This document shows, piece after piece, positions 52,014-60,908 of a DNA stretch of 64,000 nt. A program made the position numbers and the translations under genes. The stretch spans positions 1 to 64,000 of the forward strand of contig NZ_KQ758618.1 in NCBI RefSeq assembly GCF_001457035.1. The letters are read 5' to 3'. The notes beneath the pieces are model-generated. The model made no database searches. It saw nothing but the letters and a program-made list of their open reading frames with translations, and was not told where the DNA came from. The stretch is from Fictibacillus enclensis (GTDB lineage: Bacteria; Bacillota; Bacilli; Bacillales; Fictibacillaceae). Each line of letters opens with the position of its first letter. The stretch's first letter is position 1.

Positions 52014-55000
52014 ATGAAAAATTGGAAAAAACAAATTACTGCGGTAGGTTTGTCTGCCAGTTTGCTGGTGACAGGCTATTCTGCTGTGCACGCGGAAGTC
52101 AAAGCACCATCCGCGGGGAAAACATCAAGTGTACCGGCTGCACTTGAAAATGTTAAAAAAGCAAACAAAAAGGATAATCATAAGCCGCTGTTCAGTGATG
52201 ATACACTGGTCATCAAGTACACCAAGCCACTGACGGCAAACGATCATAAAAAAGCCGGAGGAAGGGTAATCCGCTCATACAGCCAGTACAATATGACGGT
52301 TGTAAAAGTGATCAATAAAAATAAATTTGATCAAGCTATGCAAGCTTATCAAAAAATGGGGAAAGTCACCGGTGTTTCTCCAAGTGTGCTGTCCAAAACA
52401 CTTTCCACCCCGGATCCCAAGGTAATTAAGCAATACAGCCTATCCCTTCTGCAAATTGAAAAGGCGCAAAAGCTTGCCGGCAAAAACGCGGTGAAAGTGG
52501 CTGTCATTGACCAGGGTGTAGACCGAAACCACCCCGAACTTAAAGGGCAGGTCGTCAAAAGCGTAAATGTGGATGACCCAATGAACCAGGCGCTGCCTGA
52601 TTTTCATGGCACACATGTCAGTGGAATTATCGCAGCGAAAAAAGGAAATGGGATTGGCGGATATGGTGTCAATCCAAGCGCGAAAATTTTGTCCTACGAC
52701 GTGTTTGACCGTGGGGGCGGAGCCTACGATTATTCAATTGCAGATGCCATCCTGCGCGCTGTGAAGGATGGAGCCAAAGTGATCAACATGAGCCTTGGCG
52801 GCTATGCGTCTTCTCCGCTGATTGAAGAAGCGGTAAAAACGGCAGTAAAGGCAAACGTAACAATCGTAGCGGCAGCCGGTAATGAGGAAACAGATGAACT
52901 TTCCTACCCTGCAGCATATGAAGGAGTTATCAGCGTCGGCTCCACGAATGCCAAAAACAAGCTTTCCTGGTACTCCAATTATGGTCCGTCTGTGGACATT
53001 GTAGCGCCTGGGGAAAATGTCTATGCTCCTCTGTATGATTATGAAAAGAAATCAACCTTTGAAACCATGAGCGGAACCAGTATGGCAACTCCTGTAGTGG
53101 CGGGAACGGCTTCCCTCATTCTCTCAAAATATCCAACATTGAAACCGGCACAGGTAGAGTATATTTTGGAACATACCACCAAGGATTTAGGTGCAAAAGG
53201 ATTTGACTCAAAATATGCACACGGACTTGTTCAGCCATTGGCAGCAATGAAATTCAATGTAAAGAAAATACCTGCAAGTGTAAAACGGCCGCAAACCGAG
53301 CGTGAAGTACTTCAAGCTGCCTCATCCATATCTCCAAAAATCAACATGGAGTATGCAAAAGAAGGCAAGATCACCAAAGCTTCTGAAGAAAGATGGGTAA
53401 AGTTTGAAGTGCAGAAGGGTGAATATATTCAAACGTTCCTTACAGGATCCAAAAACTACGATCTGAAGTACAAAATCCATCTGTACGGCACAGACAGCAG
53501 GACGATGGTGGATGTTGACAAGCTGAAGAAAAACGGCACAGAAGGAAAGCTTTTTAAAGCGCCATTCAGCGGAACACTGGCCATCGGGGTAAGTGATGTG
53601 AATGGAAACTATGATGATTCCAAAGCAGCCACCTCTCGTTATTCTCTGAAAATCAAGCGGCTCCAAGACCTTCCGAAGGACAAGAATACGATGGAAAAAC
53701 CATCTAACATGTCAAAGTTTCCGTATCGTGCCCACGGGACGTTTACCGGAGAAAATGACGATGAGGATTTCTACACCTTTAAGGTAGACAAGCCGCAGGT
53801 TGTCAAAGTAAAAACAAGCGGTGTACCAGGTGTGAACAGCATGCTGAAGGTTTACGCCGAGGATCCTTATAGAGATGAGGATCCGGAAGAAGGAATGCTC
53901 AGTGATGAGGAATCTGAAGAGCAACAGATGGAGCCCATGTTCTATCAGAATGCCAATGGCTATGGAAAAGGAGAGACGATTGTATTTGAAGCGGTACCTG
54001 GCGTGAATTACATGGTGAGCACAACCAACCAGGCAGAGATTATGGATGGTATGTTTGACTTTTTCATGGATGAATCCATGCTGGAAGCAGATGCTCCTGA
54101 ACCTTCTGCTATTCCATACACTATTGCAGTAGAGAACAAGGAAATTGGCCCGGATGAGGACGGTCTGCCATATACCGATGAAGATGAATCACCTGAAGGA
54201 GAACTGGCAGCCAAGAAAATTAACGTGAAAGAATATGCGTCACTCAAACAGAAAGAACGTAAAATATCGCACGCGCAAAGCGTTGTAGTGATTATGGATG
54301 ACGAAGAAGACGAGGATATGATCGAGGTCCAGGATATCGTGGACAATGCGCTGCCATACTCCCTTGGAACGAAAAAAACAGGTGGTCTTCAGCAGCAAAT
54401 TGACGAAGACTGGTTTGCATTCACGCCAAAGCAGGACAGCATCTATAGTTTCACCTTAGGAACTGGGGAAAAGTATAGCTTTGAGGTGTATCAACTGATC
54501 AAGGAAAAGGATGAAAATGGTGATTCAACTCTTGAACTTGGATATGTGGCCGAAAATATGGACTGGTGGACCGGTGAGTTGAAGGACCATGTAATTGCTG
54601 ACTTTAAGAAAGGGAAAAAATATTTTATCCGTGTCAGCAACGATTACACAACAGATTCTATGCTGTATGATCCATATCAATTCAGCTCCAAGCTTCTGGT
54701 AGCCAATCCAAATGATAAGAATGAGCCCAATGATGATCTCAACCATGTCAAAGATCTTAAAAACAACAAAGCGACTGGAATGTTCTCGGCGACTGGAGAT
54801 ATCGATGCTTTCTACTTCAAGGCAAAAGAGACAGGAATCTCCAACGTGTCCCTGACGAAGGGAACAGCAACAAAAGCGTTGAAAGCGAAGTATCCAAGTG
54901 AGCTGCTGCAGGATTATTATGGGTTGGTTTTATTGGTCGATGATAAAAACGGCAACCGCAAACTGGATGATTTCGAAGCAGATACTGCCCGCGAGGTATA

Positions 55001-55526
55001 TAAAGGGATTTATGGCTCGGAAACAAGAGGATCGTTCCAAACGAGAAAGGGCAAGGGATATTTCTTGATCGGAATGGGCTTTTTCGATAACACACCGGAG
55101 CTTTCCTTCATTCCGTATACCCTGCAAGTGCAATCGGCAATGAAGAAGGATGAAGATGCCCAATCAGTCATCAAAGGAAACAAACCGTCCAAACCGCTGT
55201 CACTGAAAAAAATAAACAGCAAATCCTATAGTGGAACTGGTTATTTCAATGTGGTCAGTCAAAGTGGGGGAGATGCCGACTGGTACAAATGGACGCTCAG
55301 CAAAAAATCAAACGTGAAGCTGACACTCGATACCTCACTGGACATTGATGGTGTGATTACGGTTTACAAGAATGGCAAGCAAGTGGCAAAAAGCGACTAT
55401 TACGGCAGCGGAGACGCTGAAGTCCTTTATGCCACACTGGGCAAAGGAACATACCACATTAAAGTTAAAGACCTTAATGTCAATGCCTCTGTTCATGCTT
55501 ATAAGCTGAAAGCGGAAATCCGCTAA
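52014..55526 (+). CDS. Large secreted subtilisin-family protease with PPC-like repeats
   Basis: The 1170-residue protein has a signal peptide (ending VHA-EV), a propeptide, and an S8 domain at about 150-415 with D166 (VIDQGVDRNHPEL), H198 (FHGTHVSGI) and S356 (GTSMATPVVAG). About 750 residues follow, made of at least four beta domains of the PPC (bacterial pre-peptidase C) type, for example EERWVKFEVQKGEYIQTFLT and GDADWYKWTLSKKSNVKLTL. Two very acidic segments are embedded: EDPEEGMLSDEESEEQQ near 625 and MDDEEDEDMIEVQD near 765, possibly calcium-binding or spacer elements. There is no sorting signal. It is probably a secreted scavenging protease. TTGGAGGAG precedes the ATG. Confidence 0.88.
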   Translation: MKNWKKQITAVGLSASLLVTGYSAVHAEVKAPSAGKTSSVPAALENVKKANKKDNHKPLFSDDTLVIKYTKPLTANDHKKAGGRVIRSYSQYNMTVVKVINKNKFDQAMQAYQKMGKVTGVSPSVLSKTLSTPDPKVIKQYSLSLLQIEKAQKLAGKNAVKVAVIDQGVDRNHPELKGQVVKSVNVDDPMNQALPDFHGTHVSGIIAAKKGNGIGGYGVNPSAKILSYDVFDRGGGAYDYSIADAILRAVKDGAKVINMSLGGYASSPLIEEAVKTAVKANVTIVAAAGNEETDELSYPAAYEGVISVGSTNAKNKLSWYSNYGPSVDIVAPGENVYAPLYDYEKKSTFETMSGTSMATPVVAGTASLILSKYPTLKPAQVEYILEHTTKDLGAKGFDSKYAHGLVQPLAAMKFNVKKIPASVKRPQTEREVLQAASSISPKINMEYAKEGKITKASEERWVKFEVQKGEYIQTFLTGSKNYDLKYKIHLYGTDSRTMVDVDKLKKNGTEGKLFKAPFSGTLAIGVSDVNGNYDDSKAATSRYSLKIKRLQDLPKDKNTMEKPSNMSKFPYRAHGTFTGENDDEDFYTFKVDKPQVVKVKTSGVPGVNSMLKVYAEDPYRDEDPEEGMLSDEESEEQQMEPMFYQNANGYGKGETIVFEAVPGVNYMVSTTNQAEIMDGMFDFFMDESMLEADAPEPSAIPYTIAVENKEIGPDEDGLPYTDEDESPEGELAAKKINVKEYASLKQKERKISHAQSVVVIMDDEEDEDMIEVQDIVDNALPYSLGTKKTGGLQQQIDEDWFAFTPKQDSIYSFTLGTGEKYSFEVYQLIKEKDENGDSTLELGYVAENMDWWTGELKDHVIADFKKGKKYFIRVSNDYTTDSMLYDPYQFSSKLLVANPNDKNEPNDDLNHVKDLKNNKATGMFSATGDIDAFYFKAKETGISNVSLTKGTATKALKAKYPSELLQDYYGLVLLVDDKNGNRKLDDFEADTAREVYKGIYGSETRGSFQTRKGKGYFLIGMGFFDNTPELSFIPYTLQVQSAMKKDEDAQSVIKGNKPSKPLSLKKINSKSYSGTGYFNVVSQSGGDADWYKWTLSKKSNVKLTLDTSLDIDGVITVYKNGKQVAKSDYYGSGDAEVLYATLGKGTYHIKVKDLNVNASVHAYKLKAEIR

Positions 55527-55547
55527 TCGTTAGCACTGAAAATTAGT

Positions 55548-55588
55548 AAAGGCCGGGTACCCAAAAGGTATCCGGCCTTTGCTTTTTT
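55548..55588 (+). terminator. Terminator after large protease
   Basis: AAAGGCCGGGTACC and GGTATCCGGCCTTT pair (one G-T) around a short loop, followed by GCTTTTTT. Confidence 0.9.
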
Positions 55589-55647
55589 AGGTTCTCTGGA
55601 TTAAAAAAGAAAAGTGACTAAAGATACAAATGATTATGCCGCTACAT

Positions 55648-55676
55648 AAAAAGCGAGGACTCCAGTCCCGTTTTTA
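55648..55676. terminator. Second hairpin in protease/wall-hydrolase intergenic region
   Basis: AAAAAGCGAGGACT and AGTCCCGTTTTT pair with a bulge. It could be a second terminator or a leader element; no riboswitch match was found. Confidence 0.45.
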
Positions 55677-55747
55677 TTCATGATAGAGGAATTTAGCTGA
55701 GGAACCCCCAACTTTCTTCCTAAATATACAAAAAATTTAAAATTTAC

Positions 55748-55777
55748 TTGTGTTCGGACGTTTAATTCCGATATATT
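55748..55777 (+). promoter_or_regulatory. Promoter of the NlpC/P60 gene
   Basis: TTGTGT (55748-55753) and TATATT (55772-55777) are spaced by 18 bp. An inverted repeat TCGGA/TCCGA lies within the spacer. Confidence 0.5.
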
Positions 55778-55821
55778 TAGAAGTATATGGCACTTATGGT
55801 CGAATAAGGAGGAATATACAT

Positions 55822-57270
55822 TTGAAAAAGGGTAACGCAAATGCGGTCAAAACTCTGGTCATTTCCTCGGCATGCGCGGGGGCTATTCTTTTGCTTCCAT
55901 CAAAAGGTGAGGCTGCATTAGGAGATCAAGTGTTGAAAAACGGAATGAAGAATCCTGATGTCAAAGAACTGCAGCGGGAACTTATGAAGCAAGGTTATTT
56001 AAAGTCCAAGTACATTACCGGTTACTATGGACCACTTACCACCAATGCTGTCAAAGAGTTTCAACGAAAACATCAACTTGTGATTGATGGTGTGACAGGG
56101 AAGATGACGGTAAAGGCAATCACTAAAAAAACAGCAGCTCAGGCTCCCAAAAAGGCGGCAGGCTATACCACCCTGAAACAAGGCTCACAGGGGTATGAGG
56201 TAGACCGGCTGCAAAAACGTCTGAGGGAAATTAAGTTTTTTACCTACTCCAAAATCACTGGCTATTACGGAAGAATTACGGCAGAAGCAGTCAAGTCGTA
56301 TCAGCGGTCAAACCACCTTTCCGTAACGGGGATCGCAGATGATAAAACGCAAAAAGCCATTTTTTCATCCGCTTCGCCTGCACCTGTTAAAACGCCGGCA
56401 CCAGCCGTACCTGACGGGCTGCAAAAGAATGACAGAGGTCAAAAGGTTTATGAACTTCAGTCCAGTTTAAAGGCGCTGGGATATTACAGGTACAACCTGG
56501 ACAGCATTTATGGCAGAATTACAGAAGCAGGGGTAAAATCATTTCAGCGCACCTACAAGCTCCCGGTTACAGGAGTTGCGGACAGCAGAACAATGGAAAA
56601 ACTTAAGGAGGTAGCCGGAAAAAAGAATGAAAAGCCTGGCAGCACCACACCAGTTGTACAGGGTTTAAAACTTCATTCCACCGGCCAGGAGGTTTATCAG
56701 CTTCAATCCAACTTAAAGGTACTTGGCTTTTATACATATAAAGTGGATTCGATCTTCGGAAAGATCACAGAAGCCGGCGTGAAGTCATTCCAAAAGGCAA
56801 ATGCACTTTCCGCGACCGGAATGGCAGACAGCAAGACCATCGAAAAAATCAAGGCAGAAGTGAAACAGAAGGGGATTGAACCAGCTAAACCGCAAACACC
56901 TGCAAAAGCGTTTAATGTAATTAACCTTGTGGGAGACGCAGCAGAGCTTGTCGGGACACCCTATACTTGGGGCGGCAATACGGTTTCCGAAGGTTTTGAT
57001 TGCAGCGGATTTTTGGTGTATCTATTCAAAAAGCAAAATATCCAGCTTCCGAGGACCGTCGCTTCCATATGGAATGTGGGGAAAGTCGTAAGCAGCCCAA
57101 AAGTAGGGGATATTGTCTTTTTTGAAACGTACAAAAAAGGCCCTTCCCATGCAGGGATTTATATTGGCAACAACCGCTTCGTACACAGCGGATCATCCGG
57201 TGTGACCGTAAGTGATTTGGGGCTATCGTACTGGAGCAGCCGTTATCTTGGATCCAAGCAGCTCTATTAG
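55822..57270 (+). CDS. Secreted NlpC/P60 cell-wall endopeptidase with four peptidoglycan-binding repeats
   Basis: The 482-residue protein has a signal peptide ending near GEAA and four PG_binding_1 repeats (about 35-98, 118-180, 200-262, 285-348). Each has the pattern VxxLQ, YG-ITxxAVKxFQ, VTGxAD. A C-terminal NlpC/P60 domain (about 370-482) has catalytic C394 in DCSGFLVYL, H443 in PSHAGIYIG and a later HSGSSGV segment. It would cleave D-Glu-meso-DAP bonds in peptidoglycan. AAGGAGGAAT precedes the TTG at 55822. The substrate-binding repeats replace the LysM modules of LytE/LytF-type enzymes. A strong terminator follows. Confidence 0.9.
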   Translation: MKKGNANAVKTLVISSACAGAILLLPSKGEAALGDQVLKNGMKNPDVKELQRELMKQGYLKSKYITGYYGPLTTNAVKEFQRKHQLVIDGVTGKMTVKAITKKTAAQAPKKAAGYTTLKQGSQGYEVDRLQKRLREIKFFTYSKITGYYGRITAEAVKSYQRSNHLSVTGIADDKTQKAIFSSASPAPVKTPAPAVPDGLQKNDRGQKVYELQSSLKALGYYRYNLDSIYGRITEAGVKSFQRTYKLPVTGVADSRTMEKLKEVAGKKNEKPGSTTPVVQGLKLHSTGQEVYQLQSNLKVLGFYTYKVDSIFGKITEAGVKSFQKANALSATGMADSKTIEKIKAEVKQKGIEPAKPQTPAKAFNVINLVGDAAELVGTPYTWGGNTVSEGFDCSGFLVYLFKKQNIQLPRTVASIWNVGKVVSSPKVGDIVFFETYKKGPSHAGIYIGNNRFVHSGSSGVTVSDLGLSYWSSRYLGSKQLY

Positions 57271-57291
57271 AAAATGAGAACAGGCAAACAA

Positions 57292-57328
57292 AAAGAACGT
57301 CCATCCCGAAGGATGGACGTTCTTTTTT
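57292..57328 (+). terminator. Terminator after wall hydrolase
   Basis: AAAGAACGTCCATCC and GGATGGACGTTCTTT pair around CGAA, followed by TTT. A short GGGGTTA tandem repeat follows. Confidence 0.95.
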
Positions 57329-57429
57329 GGGGTTAGGGGTTAGGTGGTGGCTTATATTAAGAAAATACCCGCCTCTTCATGAAGCTAAACATGAAATTGT
57401 AAATATTTTTTCTGATTCTTGTAGCAGGA

Positions 57430-57458
57430 TTGACGGGAAGATAAAATAAAGGTAGCAT
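57430..57458 (+). promoter_or_regulatory. Promoter of UDP-GlcNAc 2-epimerase gene
   Basis: TTGACG (57430-57435) and TAGCAT (57453-57458) are spaced by 17 bp. The match in the -10 is moderate. Confidence 0.45.
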
Positions 57459-57509
57459 GATACACTAATGAATCAAGGTATAGACTGCCGTGAATGAGCG
57501 AGGTAATAC

Positions 57510-58658
57510 ATGATGAAAAAGAAAATTAAAGTCATGACGATCTTCGGAACCCGTCCGGAAGCTGTGAAAATGGCTCCTCTCGTCATGGAATTAAAAAAGT
57601 ATCCTGAAGAAATCGAACCAGTCGTAACAGTAACGGCCCAGCATCGCCAAATGCTTGATGCGGTACTGGACACCTTCAGCATTATACCCGACTATGATTT
57701 AAATATTATGCAAGACCGGCAAACATTAAGCCAGATTACGATTAAAGCCCTGGCAGGCCTCGAAGGAATCCTTACCGAAGTGAAGCCCGACCTTGTGCTT
57801 GTCCATGGTGATACAACGACGACGTTTGCGGCGAGTCTGGCTGCTTATTACCAGCAAATCGAAGTTGGCCATGTTGAAGCGGGGCTTCGTACGTGGAACA
57901 AATACTCTCCATTTCCTGAAGAGTTAAACCGCCAGCTGACAGGGGTAATGTCAGATTTGCATTTTTCGCCAACCGGTACGGCTGCAAAGAACCTGTTGGA
58001 GGAGAACAAAACCGGGGACACTATTTTTATTACGGGAAATACAGCTATTGATGCTTTAAAAACGACGATTCAAGAGGTTTATACTCATGAAGTGCTGGAG
58101 AAAGTCGGGAAAGACCGGATGATTCTCGTTACCGCTCACCGGCGCGAAAACCTGGGGGAGCCAATGAAGAATATTTTTAAAGCAATCAAAAGGCTTGTAG
58201 AAAATTATGAAGATGTACAGGTTGTTTACCCAGTCCATTTAAATCCTGCGGTAAGGGAACTTGCAGCTGAAATCCTGGGGAACGACCCGAGAATTCATTT
58301 GATTGATCCGCTTGGGGTCATCGATTTTCATAATTTTGCTTCCCGGGCTTATCTTATTTTGACTGACAGCGGCGGGGTGCAAGAGGAAGCTCCTTCGCTC
58401 GGAGTCCCGGTACTGGTGCTCCGGAACAATACGGAACGGCCGGAGGGGATTGCGGCAGGTACGTTAAGACTCGTTGGAACGGAAGAAGAAAACATTTACA
58501 CTATCACGAGTGAACTTCTTACCAACGGCCAGGCATATGAAGAAATGGCGAGAGCCTCCAATCCTTATGGTGATGGCCAGGCCTCCCGGCGGATTGTTGA
58601 AGCCATACTGTATCATTACGGACTCAGAACTGAACGCCCAGATGCTTTTCGCGCATAA
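57510..58658 (+). CDS. mnaA: UDP-N-acetylglucosamine 2-epimerase (non-hydrolysing)
   Basis: The 382-residue protein has the family blocks IFGTRPEAVKMAPLV at the N-terminus, VHGDTTTTFAASLAAYY, VGHVEAGLRTWNKYSPFPEE, and the C-terminal TDSGGVQEEAPSLGVPVLVL. It converts UDP-GlcNAc to UDP-ManNAc, the precursor of the teichoic acid linkage unit. The start is one of two adjacent ATGs (57510 or 57513). Its closeness to the tar genes fits that role. Confidence 0.92.
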   Translation: MMKKKIKVMTIFGTRPEAVKMAPLVMELKKYPEEIEPVVTVTAQHRQMLDAVLDTFSIIPDYDLNIMQDRQTLSQITIKALAGLEGILTEVKPDLVLVHGDTTTTFAASLAAYYQQIEVGHVEAGLRTWNKYSPFPEELNRQLTGVMSDLHFSPTGTAAKNLLEENKTGDTIFITGNTAIDALKTTIQEVYTHEVLEKVGKDRMILVTAHRRENLGEPMKNIFKAIKRLVENYEDVQVVYPVHLNPAVRELAAEILGNDPRIHLIDPLGVIDFHNFASRAYLILTDSGGVQEEAPSLGVPVLVLRNNTERPEGIAAGTLRLVGTEEENIYTITSELLTNGQAYEEMARASNPYGDGQASRRIVEAILYHYGLRTERPDAFRA

Positions 58659-58666
58659 GCGCATAC

Positions 58667-58708
58667 TAAAAAGGATGCCAGCAAACCATGCTGGCATCCT
58701 TTTTTTTA
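58667..58708. terminator. Terminator after mnaA
   Basis: AAAAGGATGCCAGC and GCTGGCATCCTTTT form a perfect stem and loop, with A and T runs for both convergent genes. Confidence 0.95.
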
Positions 58709-59788
58709 GGAAACAAATTCTTTATTTTTTAACGATGACGGCTGAGGCTTCTGTTCATTTCTTAACAGCCAATCCATTTTCGGCTCAACCAGTGGTTTAA
58801 ATAGACCAATAATGAATTTTCTGGTGATGAGCCAACAAGTGAAGAGGGCAAATAGAGCAGCGACCGCAATCAGCGCTACAGGATGTTCAGCAACTTGATC
58901 AGGAAGCAAGCCTCGATACACCCGAACAATGGATGAATGAATCAAGTAAATAAAAATCGAATAGATCCCTAATTTATTGAACAGAACAAGCTGCTTATCT
59001 TGAGAAGTTAAAAGCATAATGGCGATGGATAGAACGGTAACCCCGCCGTAAATGGCAATCTGAATGAGAGCGCCTTTCACAAATGACCATTCAAAATGGC
59101 TGTATGAATCCCTCATGAACGTAATGGCAGTATCCCAATTATGGTTGGTGAAAATGACCATAAATCCAAGAAAGCCGATAAGGACAGCGGCTGAAACCCA
59201 TTTTCCTGGCATCTTCCACGTTTTGGAGTGTGCAGCCAAAGCTTTTAAGACATTTTTTTCAGCCAATAAATAGCCGATCAAGAAATATGGATAGAAATTA
59301 ACAAGTTTTCTCAACGAAAACCAAGTGGTCACATCATTTACGTAACTGACCCAAATTGCAAGTGCGATAGCTGTAATCAGTGGAAATCGTAATTTGGTCA
59401 CATAAGGAGTAATCATGCCCCAGACAATAATTCCCAACAAAAACCACATGGTCCAGTAAGGCTGAAGCAAATCGAGGACCCTGCTGTCCGAGTGAAGAGT
59501 AATCATCTCCTGGTCATTAATTAATTTTGAGAGCACCCCGTTGATCAACTGCCAGATTAAAAAGACGGCAAAAAGCTGGACGGTTCGCTTAAATTTGTTC
59601 GGCCGGTAGAAATAGCCGCTTATGATGATAAATAAAGGCATATGAAATGTATAAATAGCGTTGTACAAGTACAAAGGAATGGTATTTCCATCCCAGTCTC
59701 TGTATATTTCGATTGAATGTCCGAATACGACCATGAATATCAACAGACCTTTTATGTTATCAAACCATGGTATGCGTTTGCTGGCCAT
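58706..59788 (-). CDS. Acyltransferase 3 family membrane protein
   Basis: The 360-residue protein has about 10 membrane helices. It begins ASKRIPWFDNIKGLLIFMVV and has FGHSIEIYRDW near 21, the Asp/His pattern of the acyltransferase 3 family, and FHMPLFIIISGYFY near 48. It would acylate a surface polysaccharide or wall polymer outside the membrane. It shares a terminator with mnaA and lies next to the tar genes, so a teichoic acid target is plausible but not shown. Confidence 0.85.
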   Translation of the reverse strand: MASKRIPWFDNIKGLLIFMVVFGHSIEIYRDWDGNTIPLYLYNAIYTFHMPLFIIISGYFYRPNKFKRTVQLFAVFLIWQLINGVLSKLINDQEMITLHSDSRVLDLLQPYWTMWFLLGIIVWGMITPYVTKLRFPLITAIALAIWVSYVNDVTTWFSLRKLVNFYPYFLIGYLLAEKNVLKALAAHSKTWKMPGKWVSAAVLIGFLGFMVIFTNHNWDTAITFMRDSYSHFEWSFVKGALIQIAIYGGVTVLSIAIMLLTSQDKQLVLFNKLGIYSIFIYLIHSSIVRVYRGLLPDQVAEHPVALIAVAALFALFTCWLITRKFIIGLFKPLVEPKMDWLLRNEQKPQPSSLKNKEFVS

Positions 59789-60015
59789 AATTTCCCCCTT
59801 CCCCTGTTTACCAAAACGCGAGCATTATACTGTTATTTATTCTAACGAAAGCTGATAAGATGCGTCAACTGCGTGCATGAATTTACCAGCCACACTGTTA
59901 GTAACCTTTTTCTGTGCAGTTGAAACCTTTATCTCCACATTTTTCGTCAAAAAGATCTATTTGTTGTCGAGGTATTATGACCTATTACAAATTTTTGACA
60001 ATAATTGTCTATTGA
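59789..60015. promoter_or_regulatory. Upstream region of tar operon with palindrome
   Basis: Holds GACAAT-A-ATTGTC, a perfect inverted repeat at 59997-60009 just upstream of the tarI promoter, and a nearby TTGACA. No gene is visible in the remainder. Confidence 0.45.
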
Positions 60016-60073
60016 TTGTCAAGAACATAGGTTGGTGTTATATTTTAATTTAGACATTTAGACATTTTGACAT
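60016..60073 (+). promoter_or_regulatory. Promoter of the tarIJ operon with downstream direct repeats
   Basis: TTGTCA (60016-60021) and TATATT (60039-60044) are spaced by 17 bp. Directly after it are three 8-bp direct repeats: TTAGACAT, TTAGACAT, TTTGACAT (60050-60073). Repeated sites like these suggest binding of a response regulator as oligomer. The leader to the start codon is about 120 nt. Confidence 0.6.
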
Positions 60074-60194
60074 CAATCAACAAGATGTGATAAATAACGT
60101 CAAAAAATATACTGGATTTCGAATATGTAGGTAAGGGTACTTTAAATAGAGAAAGAAATCAGAGGGTGCATTACTGAAAAAGGAGCTGACAGTT

Positions 60195-60908
60195 GTGATC
60201 TATGCAGAGATTCTTGCGGGCGGAAAAGGAACCCGTATGGGGAATATCAACATGCCCAAGCAATTTTTAACATTGAACAATAAACCGATCATTATTCATA
60301 CCATTGAGAAGTTTATTCTAAACGACCGGTTTGATAAAATTTTGGTGGTTTCACCTAAAGAGTGGATAATTCATACAAAAGACATCATCAAAAAATATAT
60401 AGCTGGTGATGACCGCATTGTTGTGGTTGAAGGCGGAAAGGACCGAAATGATTCCATTATGAGCGGAATTAACTATATTGAGAAATCATTCGGCCTTAAT
60501 GATGATGATGTGATCGTTACACATGATTCGGTTCGTCCGTTTCTGACTCACCGGATTATTGAAGAAAACATTGATTCCGCTTTGGAATACAGAGCTGTTG
60601 ATACAGTGATTGAAGCGATTGATACCATTATTGAATCCACAGACGGAGAAATCATCTCCAATATTCCTGTACGAAGCTCAATGTATCAAGGACAAACACC
60701 GCAAAGTTTTAATATTAAAATGCTTGTGGACCATTATCATTCCCTAAGTGATGAACAAAAAAACATCCTGACTGATGCCTGCAAAATTTGTGCGCTCAAA
60801 GGGGAGAATGTGAAGTTGGTTAAGGGCGAAGTGTTCAACATCAAAGTAACTACACCGTATGATCTTAAAGTGGCAAATGCCATTATCCAGGAGAGCATCG
60901 GCCGATGA
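60195..60908 (+). CDS. tarI: D-ribitol-5-phosphate cytidylyltransferase
   Basis: The 237-residue protein has the IspD/TarI nucleotidyltransferase motif [19 protein letters not shown] at the N-terminus, then [11 protein letters not shown] and the TPQSFNI block. It makes CDP-ribitol from CTP and ribitol-5-phosphate. TarI, rather than IspD, is indicated by the directly overlapping tarJ and the teichoic acid gene after it. The start is GTG at 60195, behind AAAAGGAG. Confidence 0.9.
   Translation: MIYAEILAGGKGTRMGNINMPKQFLTLNNKPIIIHTIEKFILNDRFDKILVVSPKEWIIHTKDIIKKYIAGDDRIVVVEGGKDRNDSIMSGINYIEKSFGLNDDDVIVTHDSVRPFLTHRIIEENIDSALEYRAVDTVIEAIDTIIESTDGEIISNIPVRSSMYQGQTPQSFNIKMLVDHYHSLSDEQKNILTDACKICALKGENVKLVKGEVFNIKVTTPYDLKVANAIIQESIGR

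Noticed and set aside
55587-55821. Possible c-di-AMP (ydaO/yuaA) riboswitch before the NlpC/P60 gene
   Set aside because: Such genes are often controlled this way and a GAGGAACCCCC string is present, but the order and sequence of the other conserved elements do not match, and the likely promoter lies downstream of the string.
57329-57344. Telomere-like GGGGTTA GGGGTTA tandem repeat
   Set aside because: Only two copies next to a terminator; a chance simple repeat in a circular-genome bacterium.
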